The notes under the pieces were generated by a model. The model saw only the letters and a list, made by a program, of their open reading frames with translations, was not told the origin of the DNA and did not search any database. A stretch of 64,000 nt of DNA from Tengunoibacter tsumagoiensis (GTDB lineage Bacteria; Chloroflexota; Ktedonobacteria; Ktedonobacterales; Ktedonobacteraceae). The translations under genes and the position numbers were made by a program. Of this stretch, positions 26,748 to 33,875 are shown in pieces (position 1 is the first letter of the stretch; each line of letters opens with the position of its first letter). The stretch covers positions 434,001-498,000 of the forward strand of contig NZ_BIFR01000002.1 of assembly GCF_003967535.1 (NCBI RefSeq). Direction: 5' to 3'.

Positions 26748-27293
26748 TTATTGTGTATTATTCTCGCCCTGTACAATCTCGAAGAGGAACCACTTGCGAC
26801 GCTCTGCTTGATCGAGCAGATCCTGTAAGACATTGCTGGTAGCAGCATCGCGATTTTTATCACAGATCTCAATGGCGGCTCGGTACTTCGTCGCTGAACT
26901 GACATTATCTTGCATCAGATTATGAAGCATCTGGGCCGGTGGCACAAAGTCATCATTATCATCCTGAACGCTTTGAAGTTGATGGATATGACTGATACTG
27001 CGGATCGTCGTTCCACCAATACGGCGTACGCGCTCAGCCATCAAGTCAATTGAAGCAAGAATCTCCTCGGCATGTGTGTCAAAGAGAAGGTGATATTCGC
27101 GAAAATGCGAGCCTGACAGATGCCAATGATAATTTTTTGTTTTGACGTAAAGGGCAAAACTATCAGCGATAAGCGGATTCACTGTATCCGTAATGGCCCT
27201 TACCTCTTCCGGCTTAAGATCTGTTACCGTCGCAAGTTGTGAGGCCGATCTGGTTGTTTTTGTTGAACTGGAAACTCTCTCTTTTGTCGTCAT
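26748..27293 (-). CDS. dps: Dps-family ferritin-like DNA protection protein
   Basis: A 181-residue Dps. The di-iron site of the family is read in KTKNYHWHLSGSHFREYHLL and the following FDTHAEEILASID and MAERVRRIGG segments. These place the first His, the second His, and the Asp and Glu ligands in the canonical spacing. Dps forms 12-subunit shells that oxidise iron with hydrogen peroxide and bind DNA in stress. An N-terminal Ser/Thr/Lys-rich tail of about 25 residues may be the DNA-binding arm. GAAGGAG nine bases upstream favours ATG 27293 over 27314. Confidence 0.93.
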   Translation of the reverse strand: MTTKERVSSSTKTTRSASQLATVTDLKPEEVRAITDTVNPLIADSFALYVKTKNYHWHLSGSHFREYHLLFDTHAEEILASIDLMAERVRRIGGTTIRSISHIHQLQSVQDDNDDFVPPAQMLHNLMQDNVSSATKYRAAIEICDKNRDAATSNVLQDLLDQAERRKWFLFEIVQGENNTQ

Positions 27294-27541
27294 AATAGGA
27301 GACTCCTTCTGCAATGGAAGTTGAGGAACACCTCTTCAATAGATGAGCCAGGAGTAGCTTTTCTCTGGATGTTGTTTCCTCACCATCTTGACACCCCTTA
27401 ACACGTTGAAGATTGCATGACAGTCTCACTTATTTTTAGGCTTTAGATAAAGAAGATATGTGTGGGACGTTTTCGACGCAGCTTCGCAGATCGCCTTGTA
27501 GCTCAGATGGATACGTTATTGCGAGCGCCCGATGCGGATCT

Positions 27542-27565
27542 GAGCACCCATTTCTATGGGTGCTC
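27542..27565 (-). terminator. Perfect 10-bp hairpin after the phosphatase gene
   Basis: GAGCACCCAT and ATGGGTGCTC pair around TTCT, just beyond the stop codon of the histidine-phosphatase gene on the minus strand. No T run follows. Confidence 0.65.
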
Positions 27566-27570
27566 AACTA

Positions 27571-28212
27571 TTAGAGCAACTCTTTGTATTGGAGCTGAAT
27601 ATTGATATTCTCTTTGAGAAAGGCCGTCTCATTGAGGCGAACCAGGCTATAGCGAGGAGGGAGAATGCGGAGCTCGGTAAGTGAGGCATTATCATGATGA
27701 AATTGGCCGCGCCGATTGAGATCAATCGCCAGGATATGACAGATCAAAACGCCAATTAAGCCAGCGTGGGCGACCCAGATAACGGTTCCTTCAGGATAGC
27801 GAGCATACCACTCATCGAGAGACGCAACAACGCGATCACGAAATTGGAGCAGAGTCTCGCCCCCCATCGGAGCATTGGTGGACGGATCTTCGCGCCAGAG
27901 CTGGTATTGCTCAGGTTCCTCCCTCTGCACATCATGAAAAGTGCTCCCTTCCCAGCGTCCAAGAGAGAGTTCGCGGAGCCGCGGATCGACCTCGACCGGT
28001 AATTCATGATAACGAGCGATAGCCGCAGCCGTTAAGCGAGCGCGTTGTAGATCGGATGAGACAATGGCATCTGGTTGGTCGTTTGCTAAATAGGCCCCTA
28101 CCGTGAGAGCTTGCTGCTCGCCCAGAGGGGTCAGCGGAATATCCCGCTGGCCCGTCAAGCGTTCAGTAGCATTATAGATCGTCTCACCATGGCGAATGAT
28201 AATCAGCCGCAC
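27571..28212 (-). CDS. Histidine phosphatase (phosphoglycerate-mutase family)
   Basis: A 213-residue enzyme. The catalytic His is in LIIIRHGETIYN at residues 3-14; the conserved Arg lies in GQRDIPLTPLGEQQA; Glu in LRELSLGRWEG; and the second His in VIWVAHAGLIGVL near 145-157. Relatives include alpha-ribazole phosphatase and glucosyl-3-phosphoglycerate phosphatase (GpgP). It overlaps the upstream mannosyl-3-phosphoglycerate synthase gene by 10 bases, so it probably removes that phosphate to give mannosylglycerate. That role is inferred; the usual MpgP belongs to the HAD family. Confidence 0.85.
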   Translation of the reverse strand: MRLIIIRHGETIYNATERLTGQRDIPLTPLGEQQALTVGAYLANDQPDAIVSSDLQRARLTAAAIARYHELPVEVDPRLRELSLGRWEGSTFHDVQREEPEQYQLWREDPSTNAPMGGETLLQFRDRVVASLDEWYARYPEGTVIWVAHAGLIGVLICHILAIDLNRRGQFHHDNASLTELRILPPRYSLVRLNETAFLKENINIQLQYKELL

Positions 28213-29327
28213 AGTTCCTCCTGTTCATTGCCGGCGTAGAAAGCAATTGGTTCACGTAAGCGATAGTGTTGAGCAGAGAGCTCGTGTGCATTGATACAGA
28301 GCGTCTGCAATGCTGGATACACGATTGGCTCACGAGGTGTGAGCTCCATCTCAGTATACAGCGTCTCAAGCTGCTGCTCAAGAGTTGGCGTGAGCAATTG
28401 CGGAAAAAGGGCGAAGCAGCCGAGGCTCTCGGCAATCATGCGGCGGATATGCTCTTCGTCGCCTTTTTCATGAAAATGAGGACTCTGGGCCTGATACTGC
28501 TGGAAAACCACGCGTCCGCTCTGGTAATTGTGAGCAGAGAGCGCATGTGAGAACAGATCCAATTGTTGAAAGGTTTCGACCGAGTAACCAGAAGAGAACT
28601 GAAGTCGTTGAATTGTCTCCATCGTAAAGCCCTGTTCGCCAGCATTCGAAGAGATAATGGGCTGATGATGCGAACCAAACCACGTCTGCACCAGACTATC
28701 CATCAGAGGCGAGACCATGCGTGTGCAGCGCCCGACCAGGCCAGCCGTAAGTTCTTTACTGCCAAGAGAGGGTTTAGAGGACCAGCAGATGCGAACATTG
28801 TGCAGATACAAAGAGTCAGCCCGCTCTGGCAAGCGTGAGGACTGTTCCTGTAAGAACAACTTACTCATCGCCAGCGTATACTCGAGTAGGGCATTGGGGA
28901 CAAAGTTATCAGCATCATAAAAGACCAGCCAGCGGGGAGTTGTCAGCAGCGCTGCAAACAGAGCTCCGATATACATTCCTTCGCCTTTGCCATTCCGTAC
29001 TTTTCCATCACAGCCAAGGATAGCCTGGACTCCCTGACGATCGAAGAAACGAGCAACCAGCTCATCTTTTTGATGAATAAGATAGACCTGGCGATGAGTC
29101 AAGCGTAGCGTAAGTTCACGGGTAAGCGCCTCTTTCTCAATCTCTGAGCAGTTGGTCACGATGAGGATGGGGCTATTGATGGGGAGATACCAGATGACTC
29201 CCAGAAGTGTCTCTAAGCGCTCGCTCTTATGAGAGATCACAAACGCTGTATGGGCAAAGAAATCGTTGAGATCATACAGCTGATCGGCTTCGAGAATGTG
29301 GGAGAAACGTACAGTGTCGATATTCAC
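28203..29327 (-). CDS. mpgS: Mannosyl-3-phosphoglycerate synthase (GT55)
   Basis: A 374-residue GT55-type enzyme. It carries AFVISHKSERLETLLGVIWYLP, then IVTNCSE, VRNGKGEGMYIGALFA and the DxD-like WLVFYDADNFVPN at about residues 135-147, followed by CWSSKP. The family transfers mannose from GDP-mannose to 3-phosphoglycerate, the first step to the compatible solute mannosylglycerate. GTG 29327 after AAAGGATGCCGC is preferred over ATG 29345, since the site overlaps the longer form. A phosphatase gene follows with overlap. Confidence 0.85.
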   Translation of the reverse strand: MNIDTVRFSHILEADQLYDLNDFFAHTAFVISHKSERLETLLGVIWYLPINSPILIVTNCSEIEKEALTRELTLRLTHRQVYLIHQKDELVARFFDRQGVQAILGCDGKVRNGKGEGMYIGALFAALLTTPRWLVFYDADNFVPNALLEYTLAMSKLFLQEQSSRLPERADSLYLHNVRICWSSKPSLGSKELTAGLVGRCTRMVSPLMDSLVQTWFGSHHQPIISSNAGEQGFTMETIQRLQFSSGYSVETFQQLDLFSHALSAHNYQSGRVVFQQYQAQSPHFHEKGDEEHIRRMIAESLGCFALFPQLLTPTLEQQLETLYTEMELTPREPIVYPALQTLCINAHELSAQHYRLREPIAFYAGNEQEELCG

Positions 29328-29345
29328 GCGGCATCCTTTACGCAA

Positions 29346-29794
29346 ACTAATTTGAACATACCATCATTGGGCAAGGTGCGGTTCCTGAAGCGCCAGAAAG
29401 GCTGTGGAGGGGCATTCAGGCCTTAATGTGATTGAGAGTGCAGGACCTCCTCCGACCGAAGAGGCTGTGTGTGGAACCATCATGGTTGGTAACACAGATA
29501 ATCGTTTAGGGGTGAATGAATGGTACTTACCGCAATGTAAATAAGCGCTCTGGATCAGGCACCGACATTGTAGCTCTAGTAGAAGGCTGTACTGGCAAAG
29601 TGCGCACAGAGAAGGGGGGCCAGTTCGCCTATTCATGAAGCTTACGTCTACGTTAACGTTTTGTCGAAGCACAAGCCAAGTATAACGCATCAGTTGTTAA
29701 ATTGTCAATTGCTGTATCATTGTGTTTTTTCTGTTGGCAATGCAGCTATGGTTGTTTTAACTATGTATCTGTCTATAATTCGCTATTCCTTAGA
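29346..29794. other. Long leader/intergenic region upstream of mpgS
   Basis: A minus-strand promoter at 29679-29708 would give mpgS a leader of about 340 bases. No convincing gene is present; a 108-codon minus frame (29364-29690) shows no recognisable domain. The stretch could be a structured leader or decayed mobile DNA. Confidence 0.4.
29679..29708 (-). promoter_or_regulatory. Sigma-70-type promoter directed toward mpgS
   Basis: On the minus strand TTGACA is followed by 17 or 18 bases and TTATAC/TATACT. Confidence 0.6.
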
Positions 29795-29822
29795 GAGTGT
29801 GTCTTAAGATAAACGCAAAGGC

Positions 29823-30389
29823 CTAGAAAGGAGCCAAACGCGTCAAAAAGAGACGGATCGCAGCGATCTGGATAAGAGCCTCACTGCTCGAAGGGAGACC
29901 CTCATAATCGCGCGCCAAGCGACGAAACCGCGTGAGCCAGGCAAAGGTGCGTTCAACAACCCATCGTTTTCGTTGAACCTGAAAACCGCCTTTTGGTTTG
30001 GCAATCTTGACCGGTTCCCCATTGACGAGCACCCAATCGCTCTGGGAGTCGTTGTGTTCATGAGGGACAATCTCCGGTTCCCAGCCAAGGTGCTCTTTGA
30101 TCCAATCAAGAAGCGGCCCAGTGTATCCCCGATCAGCGAACAGATACGAAACTCGTGGGAAGTATTCTTTTTGCCCGGCCAACAGCAGAGGAGCGCTCTT
30201 GCGGTCGGTCAAGCCCGCGGTATGCACTTTGACCGCCAGAACGAAGCCTTGCGTGTCAACGAGAAGATGTCGTTTACGACCCCAGATTTTTTTTTCCCGC
30301 ATCGAACCCACGCTCGATGCCTCGGACGGGACTGGTTTTGATCGATTGGCTGTCGATGATGACCGCACTGGGTTCCTCTTCTCGGCCAA
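29823..30389 (-). CDS. IS5-type transposase, OrfB
   Basis: A frame of 188 codons holding the C-terminal part of the transposase. From about residue 34 it matches the family: IWGRKRHLLVDTQGFVLAV, the second catalytic Asp in FADRGYTGPLLD and the Glu in VVERTFAWLTRFRRLARDYE. The first 33 codons are the shadow of OrfA. It lies in the +1 frame relative to OrfA. A fusion made by transcript slippage on the A9 run would be the active protein; without that, the element is broken. Confidence 0.85.
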   Translation of the reverse strand: MAEKRNPVRSSSTANRSKPVPSEASSVGSMREKKIWGRKRHLLVDTQGFVLAVKVHTAGLTDRKSAPLLLAGQKEYFPRVSYLFADRGYTGPLLDWIKEHLGWEPEIVPHEHNDSQSDWVLVNGEPVKIAKPKGGFQVQRKRWVVERTFAWLTRFRRLARDYEGLPSSSEALIQIAAIRLFLTRLAPF

Positions 30390-30681
30390 TGGCCTGACGG
30401 GTTTGTTTGCGTAAGCTGGTCATGGCGGTCTCCCAAACCCCGCTGTGTTTCCACTGACGCAAATAATGGTGCAGCGTCTTGCCGTTGGGCAAATCGTGGG
30501 GTGTCAGTCTCCACGAACAGCCTGTTCGCAACACGTAGAGGATGCCGTTGACGATCTCGCGCCTGGGAATGGTCTCTTGGGTCGCATTGGGCGAGACATC
30601 TGGGATGAAGGGAGCCAGCAACTCCCATTGGGCATCCGTCAGATCGGTGGCGTACGGCTTTCGCGTGATGCTTCTTTCCAT
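30274..30681 (-). CDS. IS5-type transposase, OrfA
   Basis: A 135-residue N-terminal part of a DDE transposase. DUF4096-type residues LTDAQWELLAPFIPD and YVLRTGCSWRLTPHDLP open it, and the first catalytic Asp lies in VIIDSQSIKTS near the end. The frame stops at DAGKKNLGS just after a run of nine A on the coding strand, while the other frame continues with the expected KKIWGRKRHLLVD. A one-base slip at the run would join the two. Confidence 0.85.
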   Translation of the reverse strand: MERSITRKPYATDLTDAQWELLAPFIPDVSPNATQETIPRREIVNGILYVLRTGCSWRLTPHDLPNGKTLHHYLRQWKHSGVWETAMTSLRKQTRQAIGREEEPSAVIIDSQSIKTSPVRGIERGFDAGKKNLGS

Positions 30682-30757
30682 TGGCTGTGATCCTTTCTGA
30701 TCGCTTGTTTGACTCCTTTCTTTTTTCTATCGGCCACTTACTGGTTTTAGGACACAC

Positions 30758-31072
30758 TCAGAGATAGCGGCATAGCAAACAGGAGAGAAGCAGCCCAACC
30801 AGAACTGCGATCAGGAGAACTGGCAGAGGCGCGAGTGCAGGAAAGAGACCATAGGTGCAGAGCCCGTAATACAGGAGCAGGCATGAGAGAATTTCGAGCC
30901 CAAAAAGGTGTATCCAACGTACGATAAGCGCATGGACCAGAGCGGATTGATCCTCTCCATTGTCAACGCGGCCAACAAGGCGAGGGGCAAACAGAAGCAG
31001 AAACATTCCACAAATACATGCAACCATGGCCAAAATGGTGACGATAATTGATGGAAGATGCAGGTGCAACAT
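30758..31072 (-). CDS. Small integral membrane protein
   Basis: A 104-residue protein with three to four hydrophobic stretches (IIVTILAMVACICGMFLLLF, then a loop, LEILSCLLLYYGLC and LPVLLIAVLVGLLLSCLL). No family is recognised. AGAGGAGAAGACCT sets the start at ATG 31072. The IS5-type element has inserted at the last codon: the stop is now TGA built from the target base T and the IS end GA. Removing the IS and one target copy gives TAA at the same place, so the protein is unchanged. Confidence 0.65.
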   Translation of the reverse strand: MLHLHLPSIIVTILAMVACICGMFLLLFAPRLVGRVDNGEDQSALVHALIVRWIHLFGLEILSCLLLYYGLCTYGLFPALAPLPVLLIAVLVGLLLSCLLCRYL

Positions 31073-31304
31073 AGGTCTTCTCCTCTGGCTTTTTGCTACT
31101 ATCTGCACAATAGGTAAATGCACTATTTATAGGCAACTCATTGTGATGAATGTATGTGATCGTTTCTGACTGGTGTAGCGTATTCTGTGTTGTACTCTCT
31201 TTTCAATGGATACTATAAGGGTATTTTGTCACGCTCTTATCGTAGAAATGTCGCAATCTTGTCTCAGTGGTTGCGAACGGTTTTCTTCTCTAGTAGGAAG
31301 AGGT

Positions 31305-31310
31305 TATAAT
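31305..31310 (+). promoter_or_regulatory. -10 box upstream of the response-regulator gene
   Basis: A consensus TATAAT lies 43 bases before the start codon; the matching -35 region (TTTCTT) is poor. Confidence 0.4.
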
Positions 31311-31352
31311 AGCGTTAATGAAAGAGTATGAAATAAGGATTGATGAGAGAGA

Positions 31353-32063
31353 ATGGCAACTATTTTACTGGTTGAAGATGAATATGATCTGGCGCAGGTG
31401 GTGCTTCGAGAGTTGACCGCAGCCGGGTATGAGACGTTGCATACAGGCGATGGGATGAGTGCGTTGACGCTGCATACGCATGGTCAGGTAGATCTTGTGA
31501 TTCTGGATTGGATGTTGCCGCGTCTGAACGGTCTGGATGTGTTACGCCAGCTACGACAGAAGTCATCAACTCCGGTGTTGATGCTGACGGCACGCAGTGA
31601 GGAGGCGGATCGTGTGCTCGGTCTGGAGATAGGGGCAGATGATTATCTGACCAAGCCGTTTAGTACACGTGAACTGGTGGCTCGTGTTCGGGCGCTCCTG
31701 CGCCGGGCTGAGTTGATCCGGCAGACGCTTACCGCCGATCGTAGTGATGCCGTTGAGCTTTTGTGTCGTGGTCCTCTACAATTAAACCCCCAGACTCATC
31801 AAGCGACCCTTCATGGCGTTGAGTTAGATCTGAGCCCAACGGAGTTTACGTTGCTTCAACTCCTCTTGCGTAGTCCTGGCCGCGCGTTCAGTCGTGCCTA
31901 TCTCATTGAGACTATCTGGAGCGAGACCTATATTGGCGGTGATCGTTCGGTTGATAACGTTGTCCTGCGGTTGCGTAAGAAGCTTGGCTCGTTAGGTGAG
32001 ACGATTGAGACGGTCTGGGGGGTGGGATATCGTTTGCGGTCAGAAGCCTGGAACGGAGTATAA
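31353..32063 (+). CDS. OmpR/PhoB-type response regulator
   Basis: A 236-residue two-domain regulator. The receiver domain (1-120) shows the acidic pair in LVEDEYDLAQ, the phospho-acceptor Asp in LVILDWMLPRLNGL at about residue 51, Thr in MLTARSEE and Lys in YLTKPFSTREL. The winged-helix DNA-binding domain (about 140-232) ends in GDRSVDNVVLRLRKKLG and ETVWGVGYRL. The histidine kinase gene begins two bases after its stop, so they form one signalling pair. Its targets are unknown. Confidence 0.95.
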   Translation: MATILLVEDEYDLAQVVLRELTAAGYETLHTGDGMSALTLHTHGQVDLVILDWMLPRLNGLDVLRQLRQKSSTPVLMLTARSEEADRVLGLEIGADDYLTKPFSTRELVARVRALLRRAELIRQTLTADRSDAVELLCRGPLQLNPQTHQATLHGVELDLSPTEFTLLQLLLRSPGRAFSRAYLIETIWSETYIGGDRSVDNVVLRLRKKLGSLGETIETVWGVGYRLRSEAWNGV

Positions 32064-32065
32064 GC

Positions 32066-33733
32066 GTGATAAGACAGAGAATCGTTCAGTCTCTTCCATT
32101 ATTTCGTGCTGATGCCAGACGAGCTTTATTAGAGGTAAGTAGCTTACAATGTGGAGCTCTGGCGACCTGGCCGTTGATCGATCACATGTTGCGCCCTTTG
32201 TTCCTGAACAGTACACCTCTCTTTTTTCTCTGCTTGACGTTCGGGAGTGTGCTCTTTCTGGCCTTTCGGTGGCGCTTACGCCCAGTAGGACGAACGCGCT
32301 GGCAACAGCTCCTTATCGAGCTTGCGGTTGGCGGAGTACTTCTCTGTGAGTCGATTATCATTTCTACAGTGACTCTCTTCTTATCCATCTATTGTGCGCC
32401 GTATGCATTTATTCAGTTCCATTCTTTGAAGGAAACAGGGAGTCCAACGTTTTATAGCATCGTTTTCAACTCGATCTTTTATGCATTATCCATTAGCTCA
32501 GTTGCGTTCTTTTTCCTGCTGAGGGTGCTTATTCTGGTCTGGCGCTCCTGGGACCGTTTGAGGCGAGAACATCTTCATTGGGCGTTGACGCATGCACATT
32601 TGCTGGTTGTCGTAATGGTAGCTGCTATCATCAGCTGTCTGTTGATGACGCTTGCTATCTGGAGTGGCTCAGGAGAAAACAGGCATGAGCTGATTCCATT
32701 GCTCATTTTGCCTGGAATGATCTTCTTAACAGTCATCAGCCTCGCTTTTGTGCTTCCCCCCTCTGCATTATTCTCCTATCTCTTTGCTCGTCATACTACC
32801 AGACGCATTGAGAAACTGGCGGCTGCGACCAGTGCTTTGAGGAGTGGTAACTACGAGGTGCGTGTTCGTGTAGAGGGAGAAGATGAGATTGCGCGCCTTC
32901 AGGCAGATTTCAATGCTATGGCGATTGAGCTTGAACGTGCTCGTCATGAGCTGAGAACTGAGCGCGATGCTGTCTCTACGCTGCTCAACGCGAGGCGTGA
33001 ACTGATTGCCAGCGTCTCACATGAACTGCGTACACCAGTCGCTACTGTGCGTAGCTATCTAGAATCGACGCTGAATAACTGGCAGGAAGTACCTCCGGCT
33101 ACGCTACAGCAAGATCTCTCAATTATGGAGCAGCAGACTATTCGTTTGCAGGTCTTGATTAATGATCTCTTTACCCTGTCGCGAGTAGAGGTAAAGCATC
33201 TGGAACTGCGTTGTGCGCCCACCAATATTGAGCTATTAATTCGACGTGTTGCAGAGACCACTGCGCCTATCGCCTGGCGTGGAAGCCGTGTCGAGATTGT
33301 CGCGGATATTGAAGCCGCGACTCAGGAAGCATTTCCCGAGGCAATGGTGGATGAGCATCGTTTGGAGCAGGTCTTGCAGAACCTTTTACACAATGGGATT
33401 CGCCATACTCCACCAGGAGGGATTATTGTGCTCAGCGCTTCCGCGACTGCTCAGGAGATCCTTCTTCAGGTTAAGGATACTGGCGAGGGGATTGCAGCCG
33501 ATGAACTTCCACGCATCTGGGAGCGTTTCTATCGGACTCAGCAGGCGAGACAACAGCCAGCCAGTGGTTCAGGGTTAGGTCTTGCTCTCGTCAAAGAGCT
33601 TACTGAAGCCATGGGGGGATCGGTCTCAGTCTCCAGTATCCAGGGACAGGGGACCTGTTTCTCCATCCGTGTCCCACAGGCCCTCATCACCAATCAACCA
33701 ACCAGACCATTGATGCCATATCATCTGCCGTGA
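32066..33733 (+). CDS. Membrane sensor histidine kinase
   Basis: A 555-residue kinase. The first 260 residues hold about five or six membrane helices, for example LFFLCLTFGSVLFLAFRW and FFLLRVLILVW, then a HAMP linker (KLAAATSALRSGNYEVRV). HisKA has the phospho-acceptor His in LIASVSHELRTPVATV at about residue 320. The ATPase domain shows the N box VLQNLLHNGIRHTPPGG, G1 VKDTGEGIAADELP and G2 GSGLGLALVKEL. The start is GTG, coupled to the regulator. The multi-helix sensor has no extracellular domain, so the signal may be in the membrane. Confidence 0.92.
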   Translation: MIRQRIVQSLPLFRADARRALLEVSSLQCGALATWPLIDHMLRPLFLNSTPLFFLCLTFGSVLFLAFRWRLRPVGRTRWQQLLIELAVGGVLLCESIIISTVTLFLSIYCAPYAFIQFHSLKETGSPTFYSIVFNSIFYALSISSVAFFFLLRVLILVWRSWDRLRREHLHWALTHAHLLVVVMVAAIISCLLMTLAIWSGSGENRHELIPLLILPGMIFLTVISLAFVLPPSALFSYLFARHTTRRIEKLAAATSALRSGNYEVRVRVEGEDEIARLQADFNAMAIELERARHELRTERDAVSTLLNARRELIASVSHELRTPVATVRSYLESTLNNWQEVPPATLQQDLSIMEQQTIRLQVLINDLFTLSRVEVKHLELRCAPTNIELLIRRVAETTAPIAWRGSRVEIVADIEAATQEAFPEAMVDEHRLEQVLQNLLHNGIRHTPPGGIIVLSASATAQEILLQVKDTGEGIAADELPRIWERFYRTQQARQQPASGSGLGLALVKELTEAMGGSVSVSSIQGQGTCFSIRVPQALITNQPTRPLMPYHLP

Positions 33734-33758
33734 AGCGTGAGGCATGGAGATTGAGCGT

Positions 33759-33795
33759 GATCAGATTCTCTCTTCGGGTTAAGGAGAGCCTGATC
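33759..33795 (+). terminator. Hairpin after the sensor-kinase gene
   Basis: GATCAG..TCTCTC and GGAGAG..TGATC pair around a loop of about 10 bases, 25 bases after the stop. Confidence 0.55.
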
Positions 33796-33875
33796 AGCGG
33801 ACGAGAATATGTGCAACGCTATCCTGGCTTCTCGCAACATTTGTCACTATTTTATGAGATAGGCGTTTTTTAAGT

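Larger units (their letters stand above)
29795..30759 (-). mobile_element. IS5-family (IS427-like) insertion sequence, 965 bp
   Basis: Terminal inverted repeats read inward as GAGTGTGTCTTA on the left and GAGTGTGTCCTA on the right. The trinucleotide AGA directly flanks both ends (29792-29794 and 30760-30762), consistent with a 3-bp target duplication. Two overlapping transposase frames fill the interior on the minus strand. Confidence 0.85.

Noticed and set aside
27492..27530. tRNA-like start (GCCTTGTAGCTCAGATGGATA) near the dps promoter region
   Set aside because: It resembles an acceptor and D arm, but no anticodon arm, T-loop GTTCGAAT or matching acceptor strand follows. At most a fragment; likely chance.
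29365..29380. 16-base exact match to 7430-7445 inside the large TnpB gene
   Set aside because: One shared 16-mer is about what chance gives in 64 kb, and the flanks do not align. It is not enough to call a second tnpB relic.
29364..29690. 108-codon minus-strand frame upstream of mpgS
   Set aside because: Unusual composition, no site and no domain; it lies in the probable leader.
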